A stretch of DNA of 8,084 nucleotides from Phycisphaerae bacterium (lineage in GTDB: Bacteria; Planctomycetota; Phycisphaerae; Sedimentisphaerales; Anaerobacaceae), in assembly GCA_030630315.1 (NCBI GenBank), contig DAOVNI010000057.1, positions 1 through 8,084 on the forward strand, in the 5' to 3' direction. Below are positions 1 to 7,100 of this stretch, piece by piece. The notes beneath the pieces are model-generated. The model was not told the origin of the DNA, ran no database searches, and worked only from the letters and a program-made list of their open reading frames with translations. Made by a program: the position numbers and the translations under genes. Position 1 is the first letter of the stretch; each line of letters begins with the position of its first letter.

Positions 1-450
1 ACTGTTTTCGAAATATTCGGTAATGTAAATGCTTTGTCTGGTAAGTAAGTTTCGTTTTTGGTGCAAAGCTGCAAGGGGAGCTATCGCCGGAATGCCACAG
101 CCAAGTAATTTAAGAGCAGTTTTGAAGCTTCGCAGCGCCCTGCCGGGTCGAAACGAACGAAAGTATTGGCGCAAGCCGGCTTGAGGGTGATGGCGTTTGA
201 TAACGACTTTTAGCCGGTTGTTTGCTATTGTAAGATTTTTCACAGCGACACAGTTTCCGCCTTCTGCTTTCAAGATTTTTTCGACATCTCCGAACAGCAG
301 CTCGGGCTGCGCGAGACAATCGGTCCAGCCGGTCCTGGAAAAGTTCCTGCCAGACGTAGCGGACAGTACCGCCCTGCCGCTCCAACCATTGTTGAGCTTT
401 AGCGGAACGGTTTCGATGTTTTTGGCGGAAATCTTTTTTGAAAAGCCCAT
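1..450 (-). CDS. Kdo/WaaP-family lipopolysaccharide kinase-like protein, N-terminal part (runs off left edge)
   Basis: The frame is open from ATG at 450 to base 1, giving 150 codons with no stop, so the C-terminal part lies outside the window. The visible part reads as the N-lobe of a protein-kinase-like fold of the Kdo/WaaP family, which phosphorylates lipid A-core sugars (or a related surface glycolipid) on the cytoplasmic side of the inner membrane. Residues 81-86 (KVVIKR) fit the beta-3 strand with the ATP-binding Lys85. A basic stretch follows (FRSFRPGRALRSFKTALKLL, 97-116), then GIPAIAPLAAL (119-129), the family's usual 'G-I-P-x-x-x-P-L-A' signature, and ITEYFE (143-148) at the hinge. 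The catalytic loop Asp and the metal-binding Asp are not in the window. No convincing Shine-Dalgarno precedes the ATG. A related eukaryotic-like or RIO-type kinase is the main alternative. Family assignment is fairly sure; the substrate is unknown. Confidence 0.8.
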   Translation of the reverse strand, partial: MGFSKKISAKNIETVPLKLNNGWSGRAVLSATSGRNFSRTGWTDCLAQPELLFGDVEKILKAEGGNCVAVKNLTIANNRLKVVIKRHHPQAGLRQYFRSFRPGRALRSFKTALKLLGCGIPAIAPLAALHQKRNLLTRQSIYITEYFENS

Positions 451-459
451 AGCCGACTT

Positions 460-488
460 ATTGTAAGCGATAGAGAGATTTTGAGCAA
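460..488 (-). promoter_or_regulatory. Possible sigma70-type promoter for the kinase gene
   Basis: On the minus strand TTGCTC (483-488) and TACAAT (460-465) are separated by exactly 17 nt. TACAAT matches the -10 consensus at five of six positions; TTGCTC matches the -35 consensus at only three. The -10 lies 9 nt upstream of the kinase ATG, so the transcript would be leaderless or nearly so, which agrees with the absence of a ribosome binding site. AT-rich DNA produces such matches by chance, so this is a weak prediction. Confidence 0.25.
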
Positions 489-517
489 TTGGTATAAGAA
501 AATTAAAAATTAAAATG

Positions 518-678
518 CAAAAATCAAAATTACATATTAAAATGCAAAATGTCATTGCGAACCCGAACGAAGTGGGGATGTGGCAATCTCTAATTTGCGA
601 ATGGTCGAGATTGCTTCGCTTCGCTCGCAATGACACGAAATGTCATTTTTGAATTTTTATCTGTCACTTTGATTTTTG
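518..678. repeat. Composite palindromic intergenic element with nested inverted repeats
   Basis: Outer arms are 518-556 and 639-678. The reverse complement of the right arm aligns with the left arm over about 40 positions with six mismatches and one 1-nt gap; both begin CAAAAATCAAA. Inside them lies a second, perfect inverted repeat: TGTCATTGCGA (550-560) with TCGCAATGACA (625-635), then GCAATCTC (583-590) with GAGATTGC (607-614). A third small palindrome, AATGACA..TGTCATT (629-635 and 641-647), sits at the right junction. There is no open reading frame for a transposase, so this is a non-autonomous, MITE- or REP-like element or a structured RNA segment. It fills most of the 230-bp spacer between the divergent kinase and Nudix genes and stops 2 nt before the Nudix ATG. 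Confidence 0.75.
550..635. repeat. Inner hairpin of the composite element
   Basis: This is an 86-nt core that can fold into a long imperfect hairpin. The 11-bp terminal stem is 550-560 with 625-635, the 8-bp apical stem is 583-590 with 607-614, and the loop is 591-606. The two stems are separated by unequal unpaired stretches (561-582 and 615-624), which differ in sequence and length. It is listed separately because it looks like a unit that could occur without the AT-rich outer arms. Confidence 0.7.
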
Positions 679-680
679 AG

Positions 681-1172
681 ATGACTAAGAAGGGCAAATA
701 TATTTATGATTGGCCGAGGCCGATGGTCAGTGTTGACGCTGTTGTTTTTGCCTTTTTCAAAAACAAAGCTAAGCTGCTGCTGGTCAATCGCGGAAATGAG
801 CCGTTCAAAGGCAAATGGTCTTTGCCCGGCGGATTCGTGGAGATTGATGAGGGGCTTGAAGAAGCTGTGGCGCGGGAGTTGGCGGAAGAGACGGGACTGG
901 CAAACGTAACGCTGGAACAGATGCGTACCTACGGTAATGTGGGGCGGGACCCGAGAGGCAGACAGATTACAATAGTATATATGGGCATTGCGATGGAAAG
1001 GCTGAACAAGATAAAAGCCGGTGACGATGCAGCAGAGGTGCGATGGTTCGATATAGAGAAATTGCCGAAAGATATGGCATTTGACCATAATGAAGTGGCT
1101 AAGTTCGCCATAAGAAGGTTAAAAAGAAAAAGAATTTATCGGGTGAAAGTCAAAAGGGTCCAAACTAAATAA
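681..1172 (+). CDS. Nudix hydrolase, ADP-ribose pyrophosphatase-like
   Basis: This 163-residue protein has a perfect Nudix box, Gx5Ex7REUxEExGU, at residues 51-73: Gly51, Glu57, Arg65, Glu66, Glu69, Glu70, Gly72. The Glu residues bind the metal that activates water to cleave a nucleoside diphosphate linked to another group. The N-terminal WPRPMVSVDAVVF (11-23), the GRDPRGRQITIVY segment (88-100) and AEVRWFDIEKLP..AFDHNEVA (118-140) resemble ADP-ribose pyrophosphatase and NrtR-type Nudix domains, so ADP-ribose or a related NAD breakdown product is a likely substrate; this is inference. The tail (146-163) is strongly basic. The ATG at 681 was preferred to an in-frame start at 630, because the 17 extra codons would be translated from the palindromic element and resemble no Nudix N-terminus. 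A GAG directly before the ATG is not a usable Shine-Dalgarno. The gene is monocistronic, ending at a hairpin. Confidence 0.9.
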   Translation: MTKKGKYIYDWPRPMVSVDAVVFAFFKNKAKLLLVNRGNEPFKGKWSLPGGFVEIDEGLEEAVARELAEETGLANVTLEQMRTYGNVGRDPRGRQITIVYMGIAMERLNKIKAGDDAAEVRWFDIEKLPKDMAFDHNEVAKFAIRRLKRKRIYRVKVKRVQTK

Positions 1173-1192
1173 CCCCGCAATAAATTGCGGGG
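1173..1192. terminator. Hairpin between convergent genes, possible bidirectional terminator
   Basis: CCCCGCAAT (1173-1181) pairs perfectly with ATTGCGGGG (1184-1192), starting on the base after the Nudix TAA. The nominal loop is 2 nt, so the A-T pair nearest it is probably open, leaving an 8-bp GC-rich stem and a 4-nt loop. There is no U-run on the plus side (CTAAATAT follows), so it is not a canonical intrinsic terminator. On the minus strand it lies about 100 nt beyond the stop at 1290 and is followed by TTATTTAG. Position between converging genes is the main argument for termination. Confidence 0.55.
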
Positions 1193-1200
1193 CTAAATAT

Positions 1201-1258
1201 GAGATTCCTCGACTGCGCTCGGGATGACAATAGGTATAGCGCTGCGCTCAGAATGACA
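1201..1258. repeat. Two imperfect direct copies of a GCGCTC..ATGACA repeat
   Basis: The first copy spans 1201-1229 (it begins GAGATTCCTCGACTGCGCTC) and the second, shortened copy spans 1240-1258 (CGCTGCGCTCAGAATGACA). They share TGCGCTC and ATGACA with the same spacing. The ends GAGATT and ATGACA also occur, in the same orientation, at 607-612 and 630-635 in the composite element at 518-678, so the two are probably related families. Only these repeats and the hairpin at 1173-1192 were found between 1173 and 1289. Confidence 0.6.
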
Positions 1259-1289
1259 TTTTGTGTTGAGAATGATATTTTTTGTTTTA

Positions 1290-3224
1290 CTACGAAGCGT
1301 TGGGCGGTTTTTTGAGCTGTTTGTTGAACATACGCAGTTGTACGTCGATGGCGCTTAGTGCCCAATCAATGTAGTGCAGTTTGTGGGCGGGACGGCGGTG
1401 GCCTTCATTCATCAGGCCCTTCTGGACGGTATTTAAGAATTTGCTTATTGTTTGAGGGCTGATTTCCGCAGGTTCGGCGGCCCATTTTTTTAATTCCTGG
1501 TATTGTCGGCGTAATTTTCTGCTGCCTTTTAATTGCTCGGCACTTAAATAATCGGCGGGATTATAGGCCAACTGTAGGCCCTTAAGACACAAGATTAACG
1601 GCTCATAATTGGCGCGCTTTTCCAGACGAACAAATTTATACTGCTGGACATAGGTGATTGCCTGTGCCGGGGGCTTGTCTGCAATTTCGTCTGGCGCCAG
1701 GTACCATCTGCGTTTGCTGGTTCTGGCAAAGACGAGCTCTTCACCATAGCCGTATTGAGTTATCTCATCATAGCCCATTCTTGAGACCCAGAGTCTGCCG
1801 GTGCCCTTTAGTTCGGGGCCTCCGCCGAGGACAAGCAGGCACTTGACAAAAGCTAAGGGCAGAATTTTTTGCCTGCCGACCTGGTTTTTACGGAGTTGAA
1901 AAGAAAGATGCAAACTGTGCGGTCGGACGTCATAGAAATTGACGATTTCGTGTATCAACTGATTAAGGAGCCAGGGGTCTGCGGTTGCGGGTCGAGATAG
2001 CTCACCGGCGATGTTCAGTCTTCCCGGTGCAAGCTCCAGAAAGCCGGAGCGGCGTGCCCGGTCGGTCGAGCCGGTGTGGTCGTCGATATATCCGCCGAGT
2101 TTCCAGGACAAAACATCGAGGCGAAAATCACAGAAATACTTAAAGCCATCATATACCTGGTCGAACCTTTTTTGTATGCTTTTTTGCGGCTCAACGGCTG
2201 CGGGGCCGAGGTTGCTCAACTCGACCTCAATTCCGAGTGGTACGACGCCCGGCTGAAGATTCGAGCGAATGCGTTCCAAGTGTGCGCGGGCAATACGAGT
2301 ATGAAACATACTCTTTGCCGCGCGCACGGCGTACTTGACGTAGTCAATGAGGTCGTATCTGTCATAAGGCATCGTTTGAAGACATTTTTCGACAATCAAA
2401 TCAACCGTCCTGCTGTTTGCATTTATCATTTGCAAAGCGACAAGAAGACTAACCGAGCGTTTGAAATATCTCTCCGAGGTACGCATATGCTCGAGCTCAA
2501 ATCGATATCGGGCCTGGATTCTTTCGTCGAGCTGATTGAGCAGGACCTGTTTTACAACTAAAGCCAAATAATTTTCGATGAACGGCCTGGCGTTGGGGTC
2601 GTCGTATAAATGTTTTATGCTCGGTCGTGGTCGGTCGAGCTCGTGCTCAAGATAATAATCGCTAACGGCATCGGTGTGATAATGGCTCATAACGAGGTCT
2701 CGCTCGGTGGTTGCGAGCAGCTCTCTCTCTGCTCGTCGTTCCAATTCGGCGTCTGTTGTTCGTTCGCCTGGCCGAGTGTGTCTTTTAATAAATTTCTCGA
2801 TGCGTTTTCGCAGCCAAAGCTCGTGTATGAGATTGACGTGGAACCTGTCGCCGAACTGTTTTCTCATTGACTCGCGACTCGCCAGGTAAGCCTGTGCTTC
2901 GACGAGGCCATTTGCAGTGTTTACTTGCACGGTCTCCCTGCCGTAGCGTTTTCCTTCATACCTGTCGACTTCGGCCATTGCCTGGGCAGGGACATCGTAG
3001 ATTACAAAGCCATCGATTCTTGAAGATGGGGCTGGAACTGCATAGAAATAGACATTGTCGGGGCTGACTTTTCGATAGTGTGGAAGCAAGGCCGGTTCGG
3101 CAAGAAGGGTCTGGTCGCCAACTTTAGAGGGCTTTCTGGTAAAACTCAGTCCGCTGACCGATTGGAAGATTCTGCGGTCGCGCAGCGAGCCGTAGATGAA
3201 CAGATTGGCTTTTGCGTCGTTCAT
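1290..3224 (-). CDS. GGCT/AIG2-like gamma-glutamylcyclotransferase fused to a glutamate-cysteine-ligase-like amidoligase domain
   Basis: This is a 644-residue, apparently soluble protein. Residues 8-14 (LFIYGSL) and 86-96 (VDRYEGKRYGR) are the glycine-loop and Glu-Tyr-Arg signatures of the GGCT/AIG2 fold; Glu90 is the likely general base that releases gamma-glutamyl groups as 5-oxoproline. Residues 120 to 320 are charged and helical with no family I recognise. Residues 331-336 (GIEVEL), 394-400 (GFLELAP) and 436-442 (HSLHLSF) follow the order of the metal/ATP-binding Glu strands and the His-x-His-like strand of the glutamine-synthetase-fold GCS/amidoligase group, which form amide bonds using ATP. 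The C-terminal 150 residues are helical and unassigned. The ATG at 3224 was chosen because the alternative in-frame GTG at 3285-3287 adds 21 residues encoded by repeat DNA. Two stop codons lie in tandem (TAGTAA). The GGCT call is firm, the ligase call is from motifs only, and the substrate is unknown. Confidence 0.65.
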   Translation of the reverse strand: MNDAKANLFIYGSLRDRRIFQSVSGLSFTRKPSKVGDQTLLAEPALLPHYRKVSPDNVYFYAVPAPSSRIDGFVIYDVPAQAMAEVDRYEGKRYGRETVQVNTANGLVEAQAYLASRESMRKQFGDRFHVNLIHELWLRKRIEKFIKRHTRPGERTTDAELERRAERELLATTERDLVMSHYHTDAVSDYYLEHELDRPRPSIKHLYDDPNARPFIENYLALVVKQVLLNQLDERIQARYRFELEHMRTSERYFKRSVSLLVALQMINANSRTVDLIVEKCLQTMPYDRYDLIDYVKYAVRAAKSMFHTRIARAHLERIRSNLQPGVVPLGIEVELSNLGPAAVEPQKSIQKRFDQVYDGFKYFCDFRLDVLSWKLGGYIDDHTGSTDRARRSGFLELAPGRLNIAGELSRPATADPWLLNQLIHEIVNFYDVRPHSLHLSFQLRKNQVGRQKILPLAFVKCLLVLGGGPELKGTGRLWVSRMGYDEITQYGYGEELVFARTSKRRWYLAPDEIADKPPAQAITYVQQYKFVRLEKRANYEPLILCLKGLQLAYNPADYLSAEQLKGSRKLRRQYQELKKWAAEPAEISPQTISKFLNTVQKGLMNEGHRRPAHKLHYIDWALSAIDVQLRMFNKQLKKPPNAS

Positions 3225-3259
3225 AATTCGCGTCTGAATTCTCGATGCTCGATTTTCGA

Positions 3260-3283
3260 CACCCCCAAACAAGTTTGAGGGTG
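3260..3283. repeat. Hairpin upstream of the GGCT-ligase gene
   Basis: CACCCCCAAAC (3260-3270) pairs with GTTTGAGGGTG (3273-3283) with one mismatch and a 2-nt nominal loop. On the minus strand it lies 36 nt 5' of the ATG at 3224 and 37 nt 3' of the glycosyltransferase stop. It could attenuate or stabilise the operon transcript, or be a dispersed repeat. No U-run follows on the minus strand (GTCGAAAATC), so it is not a standard terminator. Confidence 0.5.
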
Positions 3284-3310
3284 CCACCCAAGTTTCATTA
3301 GTAATTCAAA

Positions 3311-3328
3311 GGCCAATAGTCATTGGCC
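3311..3328. repeat. Short perfect palindrome across the glycosyltransferase stop codon
   Basis: GGCCAAT (3311-3317) pairs perfectly with ATTGGCC (3322-3328) around a 4-nt loop. CCATTGG is repeated just beyond it (3327-3333). The stop codon TGA (3320-3322 on the minus strand) falls in the loop and stem edge, so the last codons of the glycosyltransferase (NGQ) come from repeat-like DNA. Confidence 0.5.
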
Positions 3329-4105
3329 ATTGGTTATTTTTTCACTCTCTTTTCGAATCCGGCTGTGTAGTTTAAATAGCTCTTTAAAGGCGCGAAGAAT
3401 TACTCGCAAGCTTGCGCCGGTTTGTGTGCCAGCCATTCGCGGATAATGATGTACGCCTTTTTGAGTAACGGTGTATCCACCGCGAATAGCCCGAGCGAGG
3501 ATTTCAGCATCAATCAAAGCTCCGGCACTTGAGAGCTCAATATTATCAAAGATTTCTGTTTTGTATAATTTGAAGGCACAATCGATGTCGCGGATTCTCA
3601 TACCGAACAGCAAACAGACCAGTTTTGTCCAGCACCAGGCGTTAATTTTGCGTACAAGAGAGTCCTGACGATTCAGCCGGTAGCAGCTAACAATATCATA
3701 TTGTTTTATCAACGGCAACAACGGCGGCATTTCACTGATGTCGAACTGGCCGTCTGCATCGGTGTAAAAGACAAGCTCTTTTGTCGCTGCTTTAAAGCCG
3801 GACTTCAAGGCGGCCCCGTAGCCGAGATTAGCGGGATGGTGGACCACTTTTACTCTGCTGTTTCGGTCGGCAATTTCATCGGCAATCCGGCCGGTGGCGT
3901 CGGAACTGCCGTCGTCAACGATAATTACTTCAAAGTCGGCGCCCGCCTTTTCCAGGACGGCAAGCGCCTGTTCGACGGTGCGGGTCACATTATCCTGTTC
4001 ATTATAGCAGGGGAAAAAAACGCTGATAGAATTCGTCGCTCGTCGCTCGTCGCTTGTCGCCCGTTTGTTACCACCTTTTCCTTTTAAGGAGCCGATTTTG
4101 TTCAC
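3320..4105 (-). CDS. Family 2 glycosyltransferase, DPM1-like polyprenyl-phosphate sugar synthase
   Basis: This 261-residue protein has a single GT-A domain. Motifs in order are SVFFPCYNE (28-36), VIIVDDGSSDAT (60-71) for nucleotide binding, NLGYGAALKSGF (93-104), YTDADGQFD (114-122) with the DxD metal site Asp116-Asp118, RDIDCAFKLYK (172-182) and HHYPRMAGTQTG (219-230). This is the pattern of dolichol/polyprenyl-phosphate mannosyl- or glucosyltransferases, which load a sugar from an NDP donor onto a lipid phosphate at the cytoplasmic face. There is no C-terminal membrane pair, so it is DPM1-like rather than GtrB-like. The start is GTG (4103-4105); an in-frame TGA lies 12 nt upstream and no ATG precedes the domain. 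It overlaps the end of the upstream gene by 38 bp, suggesting coupled translation. Residues 14-24 are encoded by tandem 7-bp repeats and are unlike any family sequence. The sugar donor cannot be told. Confidence 0.88.
   Translation of the reverse strand: MNKIGSLKGKGGNKRATSDERRATNSISVFFPCYNEQDNVTRTVEQALAVLEKAGADFEVIIVDDGSSDATGRIADEIADRNSRVKVVHHPANLGYGAALKSGFKAATKELVFYTDADGQFDISEMPPLLPLIKQYDIVSCYRLNRQDSLVRKINAWCWTKLVCLLFGMRIRDIDCAFKLYKTEIFDNIELSSAGALIDAEILARAIRGGYTVTQKGVHHYPRMAGTQTGASLRVILRAFKELFKLHSRIRKESEKITNGQ
4035..4062. repeat. Four tandem 7-bp repeats inside the 5' end of the glycosyltransferase gene
   Basis: The plus-strand units are GTCGCTC, GTCGCTC, GTCGCTT and GTCGCCC, head to tail. 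Because 7 is not a multiple of 3, gain or loss of a unit would shift the frame between the GTG start (4105) and the catalytic domain, which begins about 8 nt beyond the array. The array lies just past the stop codon (4068) of the upstream gene. Two units are identical and two have one or two changes, which would lower slippage. Confidence 0.7.
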
Positions 4106-7100
4106 TTTTGTATTCTTTCACTCTGTCGTTATAAAATTGTATATCCCTGGTGTTATTCTGTTTTTTGGCCACTGCCCGCAAATAATCGCCTGCATTCAAT
4201 GCGGCCACGATTCTGTGGAAATATCCGTCCTCTTTGACGTAAGTGTCCTTCTTTTTTGTGAAGTCGTTAAAATAATTTTCGCAAAACTTTTTGATATCAG
4301 GTCTTAGCTCGGGGAATCTGCCCGCAACATATATTATCTCCCGTATTGGAGCCTGTGACGGGTTTGATTCAAAAGCTTTGATGGCGAAGTCAAGTGCCTG
4401 CTTCCTTTTGGTCTTATCATTGCCGGCAAACAAGAACAAATTATGGGCAAGGGTAAGGTTTCTGGAGAAATCATCAGGGTAGAGTGTTTTGCCGTTAGAT
4501 ATGCCATCGAAAAGCTCCCTGCCGCGAGAGGTTTTTGCGTCGACGAAGAGTTTTTGCTTGTTATTATAGAAAACAAGGGGCCAATTGGGATTATGTTCAA
4601 GACCTTTTACGAAGTGATATGAAGCTTTGCGGGAATCAGTATAGGCCGCTGAGGGCATTAAGACGACCCAGGCTTTCTCTTTTTTTAGCCGTTCATCTAC
4701 CCACCGGCCGATTTTGGTGTAATCGGCAAGAGTCAATATTTTTTCTATTTTTTGTTTCGTCAGCCTGGCTCTTACCCTGGCATCTCGGACGATTGGGCCT
4801 CCGGAGATAATGGTCGACCAGAGTTCATAAGCCCGGCAGTCATAAGCCGCCTGTGCTCTGCCGTCCATAAATAATTGTAATGGTGTTCGTCCTGTGTTCG
4901 GGTCAGGTTTCTGTCCCCAGGCGATGAATCCGCCCTCGGTCCAGTAATTGAACATTTTTCCTTTTAATTTATTGTCTTTTATAAACTTCAAGGCGTAGAA
5001 GGGTTTTGCATCGGAGGCGGTCATCCTCATAAAGACAGAATTTAATTTTGTATCGGTGGGCCAGGCGTCGAGATAAATACGCTTGAACTTAAAGCCCCAT
5101 CCTGTGCCGAAAATTAAGACTGCCGCGGCGCCGGCAACGATAAAAAAGAATTGCAAGTCGTGCGGCATCGGCGAGACGGCGAAACGATTTTGTTTGTGGA
5201 AGTTAACCGTCGCTGAAATTGCACGAATTATCTGGTCAATAAACATTGCTATAATCGGGCAGGCTGCGATGGCAGCTATGGGTATAAATCTGCGTGAACA
5301 AATGGCCATATAAATGGTAAGGGCAGCAATAAGCATTAATGATAAATCAATCTTAGGCCATTGGTACTGGGCATCATCGGTGTGAGGCTGGGTGGCGGTT
5401 TTATCCTGTGTCGCCGTGAAAAAACTTTTCAGATAGGGTATTGTGAGCCAAAGAACAACTGAAAGAATATTTACAATATACAGGATGGCGAAGAGATGTT
5501 TGTAACTCTGTGCGGGCACTTCGTATGACGGCCGCCAGGGACGTGATAAATGAAGGAACTGGTCTAAGGAAGTCAGGACAGTCCAGACTCTTACAAAGAA
5601 TATTTTGACACAACTAATAGTCTCTTTATAGGGCCATGGAGTGAGACTGAATTTGCGAAAAGGCTCAAAAATAACGGTCATTAAGAATAGGGAGAGTATC
5701 GCCGCCGCCGCTACAAAAACGATGTTTCCCGGTTTGAACTTGACCTTTTTGGAACACGTCGAGGCAAAAAAGTGCAGTACGACATAAGCGGGCAACAAAA
5801 TAAAAGAGTATATGTATCTGCCGGCATAGCCGGGCGTAGAGGCGCCGGACCATAATGCCAGCAAAGTTAACAAAATCACCAAGTAAATATAGTGTACGCT
5901 CTTATGGATGCCGAGTAAGACGAGCAACACAAATAGAGCACATATAAAGAAGCTGGCTGCATCGAGACTGAGAAACGAAAAAGAAATAAATGTGACCCAA
6001 CATATAAGTACAGCGGCGGCGCAGCCGAGGATTTTTGACAGGGTTGTGAAGAGCTTTTTCTGTGCCTCAAGCTCATTTTTGGGTGCTTTGAGGAATCTGG
6101 GTTTCAGCAGGTAAGAGAACAGCCACAGTAAAGTCAATCCTATGCTTAGAACAAAGAGGACCAGAAATGGAAAACCTGTTCCGACGGGATTGGTCCATTC
6201 GAAGGCACGGTGCCATTCGTTGACGTCGCGCCATCTCTCGGCGTGCTCGCTGACACTGATGACAAAGGTGTGAGTCAGGTTCGTTAAATGAAACGGGTTG
6301 AATAAAATCACAGCCAGGAAAGCGACAAAGCCGGCGGCGATAGTGTGGTATATGCCTCTCAGGCCAATTGAAACGAACCTTTTTTTGGAAAGGCTCGTCA
6401 GAAGGTTCAGAGCTACGAACGGCACGAGCACTATGAACATATAAATGTACCCGCCGTGGACATTGCACCAGAAGACAGTTAGCGGGATAATGAGCCAGAT
6501 GTACAATATGTTTCGATAGGTGGTAAGAACAAGTATAAGTAAAAAGACAGCTACCAGCAGATTTGAGAAACCTGCGGGGCGGACGTCAAGGAAGGAGCGG
6601 CCTACGAACATTGCAAAGCAGGCGAAGACGGCACAGAGAGCGGGATGGGCGCCTAAAAGTCTTCCTATATAATAAACACACATAACGGCAAGTATATAAA
6701 TGGCAAACTTCCAGTAAACGAGCGCATTGGATGAAAAACTTAAGCCGTCTTCATAGGAAGATTCAGGTATCAGCGAGTAAAAAATGACGTGTGTGAGCCA
6801 GTTCTGATTTATCCAGCCGGTAGGATGCCAGTATTTAACCGTCTCAAGGCCCACTTTATCCGTGAGCCACTGTGCCCACTTAGGCCAGGTTTTGACTTCT
6901 TCCGGCGTCGGGCCCGGTTTGTGTGAGTTTGCGCTGAAAGGTTCGACGGTATCTACGCCGTGGTTGATAAAATGTCTTCCGCAGGTCATTGCGACCCAGG
7001 TATCTCCTGCGCCAACCATATGTGTAGAGGCGTGGAAGGCGAAGATGAGCATTGCGAGCCAGCCAAGAATCATTGGCCAGCCGGCCAGGGTCCTGCGTTT

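Noticed and set aside
110..385. 91-residue arginine-rich frame on the minus strand
   Set aside because: It is a frame-shifted reading of the same strand as the kinase gene; the composition is that of an out-of-frame shadow.
197..466. 89-residue open frame on the plus strand
   Set aside because: It is antisense to the kinase gene, whose minus-strand frame gives a clear family pattern.
518..678. Insertion sequence
   Set aside because: The inverted arms look transposon-like, but at about 160 bp there is no room for a transposase and no clear target duplication; kept as a non-autonomous repeat only.
630..680. Upstream in-frame start adding 17 residues to the Nudix protein
   Set aside because: The codons lie in the right half of the palindromic element and the residues resemble no Nudix N-terminus; the ATG at 681 gives the normal start.
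657..1088. 143-residue open frame on the minus strand
   Set aside because: It is antisense to the Nudix gene with its intact Nudix box.
1201..1258. Possible CRISPR repeat pair
   Set aside because: There are only two unequal copies separated by 10 nt, with no regular spacer length and no cas gene.
2076..2561. 161-residue open frame on the plus strand
   Set aside because: It is antisense inside the GGCT-ligase gene, with no recognisable motif and no supporting start context.
3225..3287. GTG start adding 21 residues to the GGCT-ligase fusion
   Set aside because: The extra residues are encoded by a hairpin and low-complexity repeat DNA, and the GGCT fold normally begins within about 10 residues of the YGSL motif.
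6073..6468. 131-residue minus-strand frame rich in Arg and Pro
   Set aside because: It is an out-of-frame shadow of the GT-C-like gene, whose frame shows regular membrane segments through this stretch.
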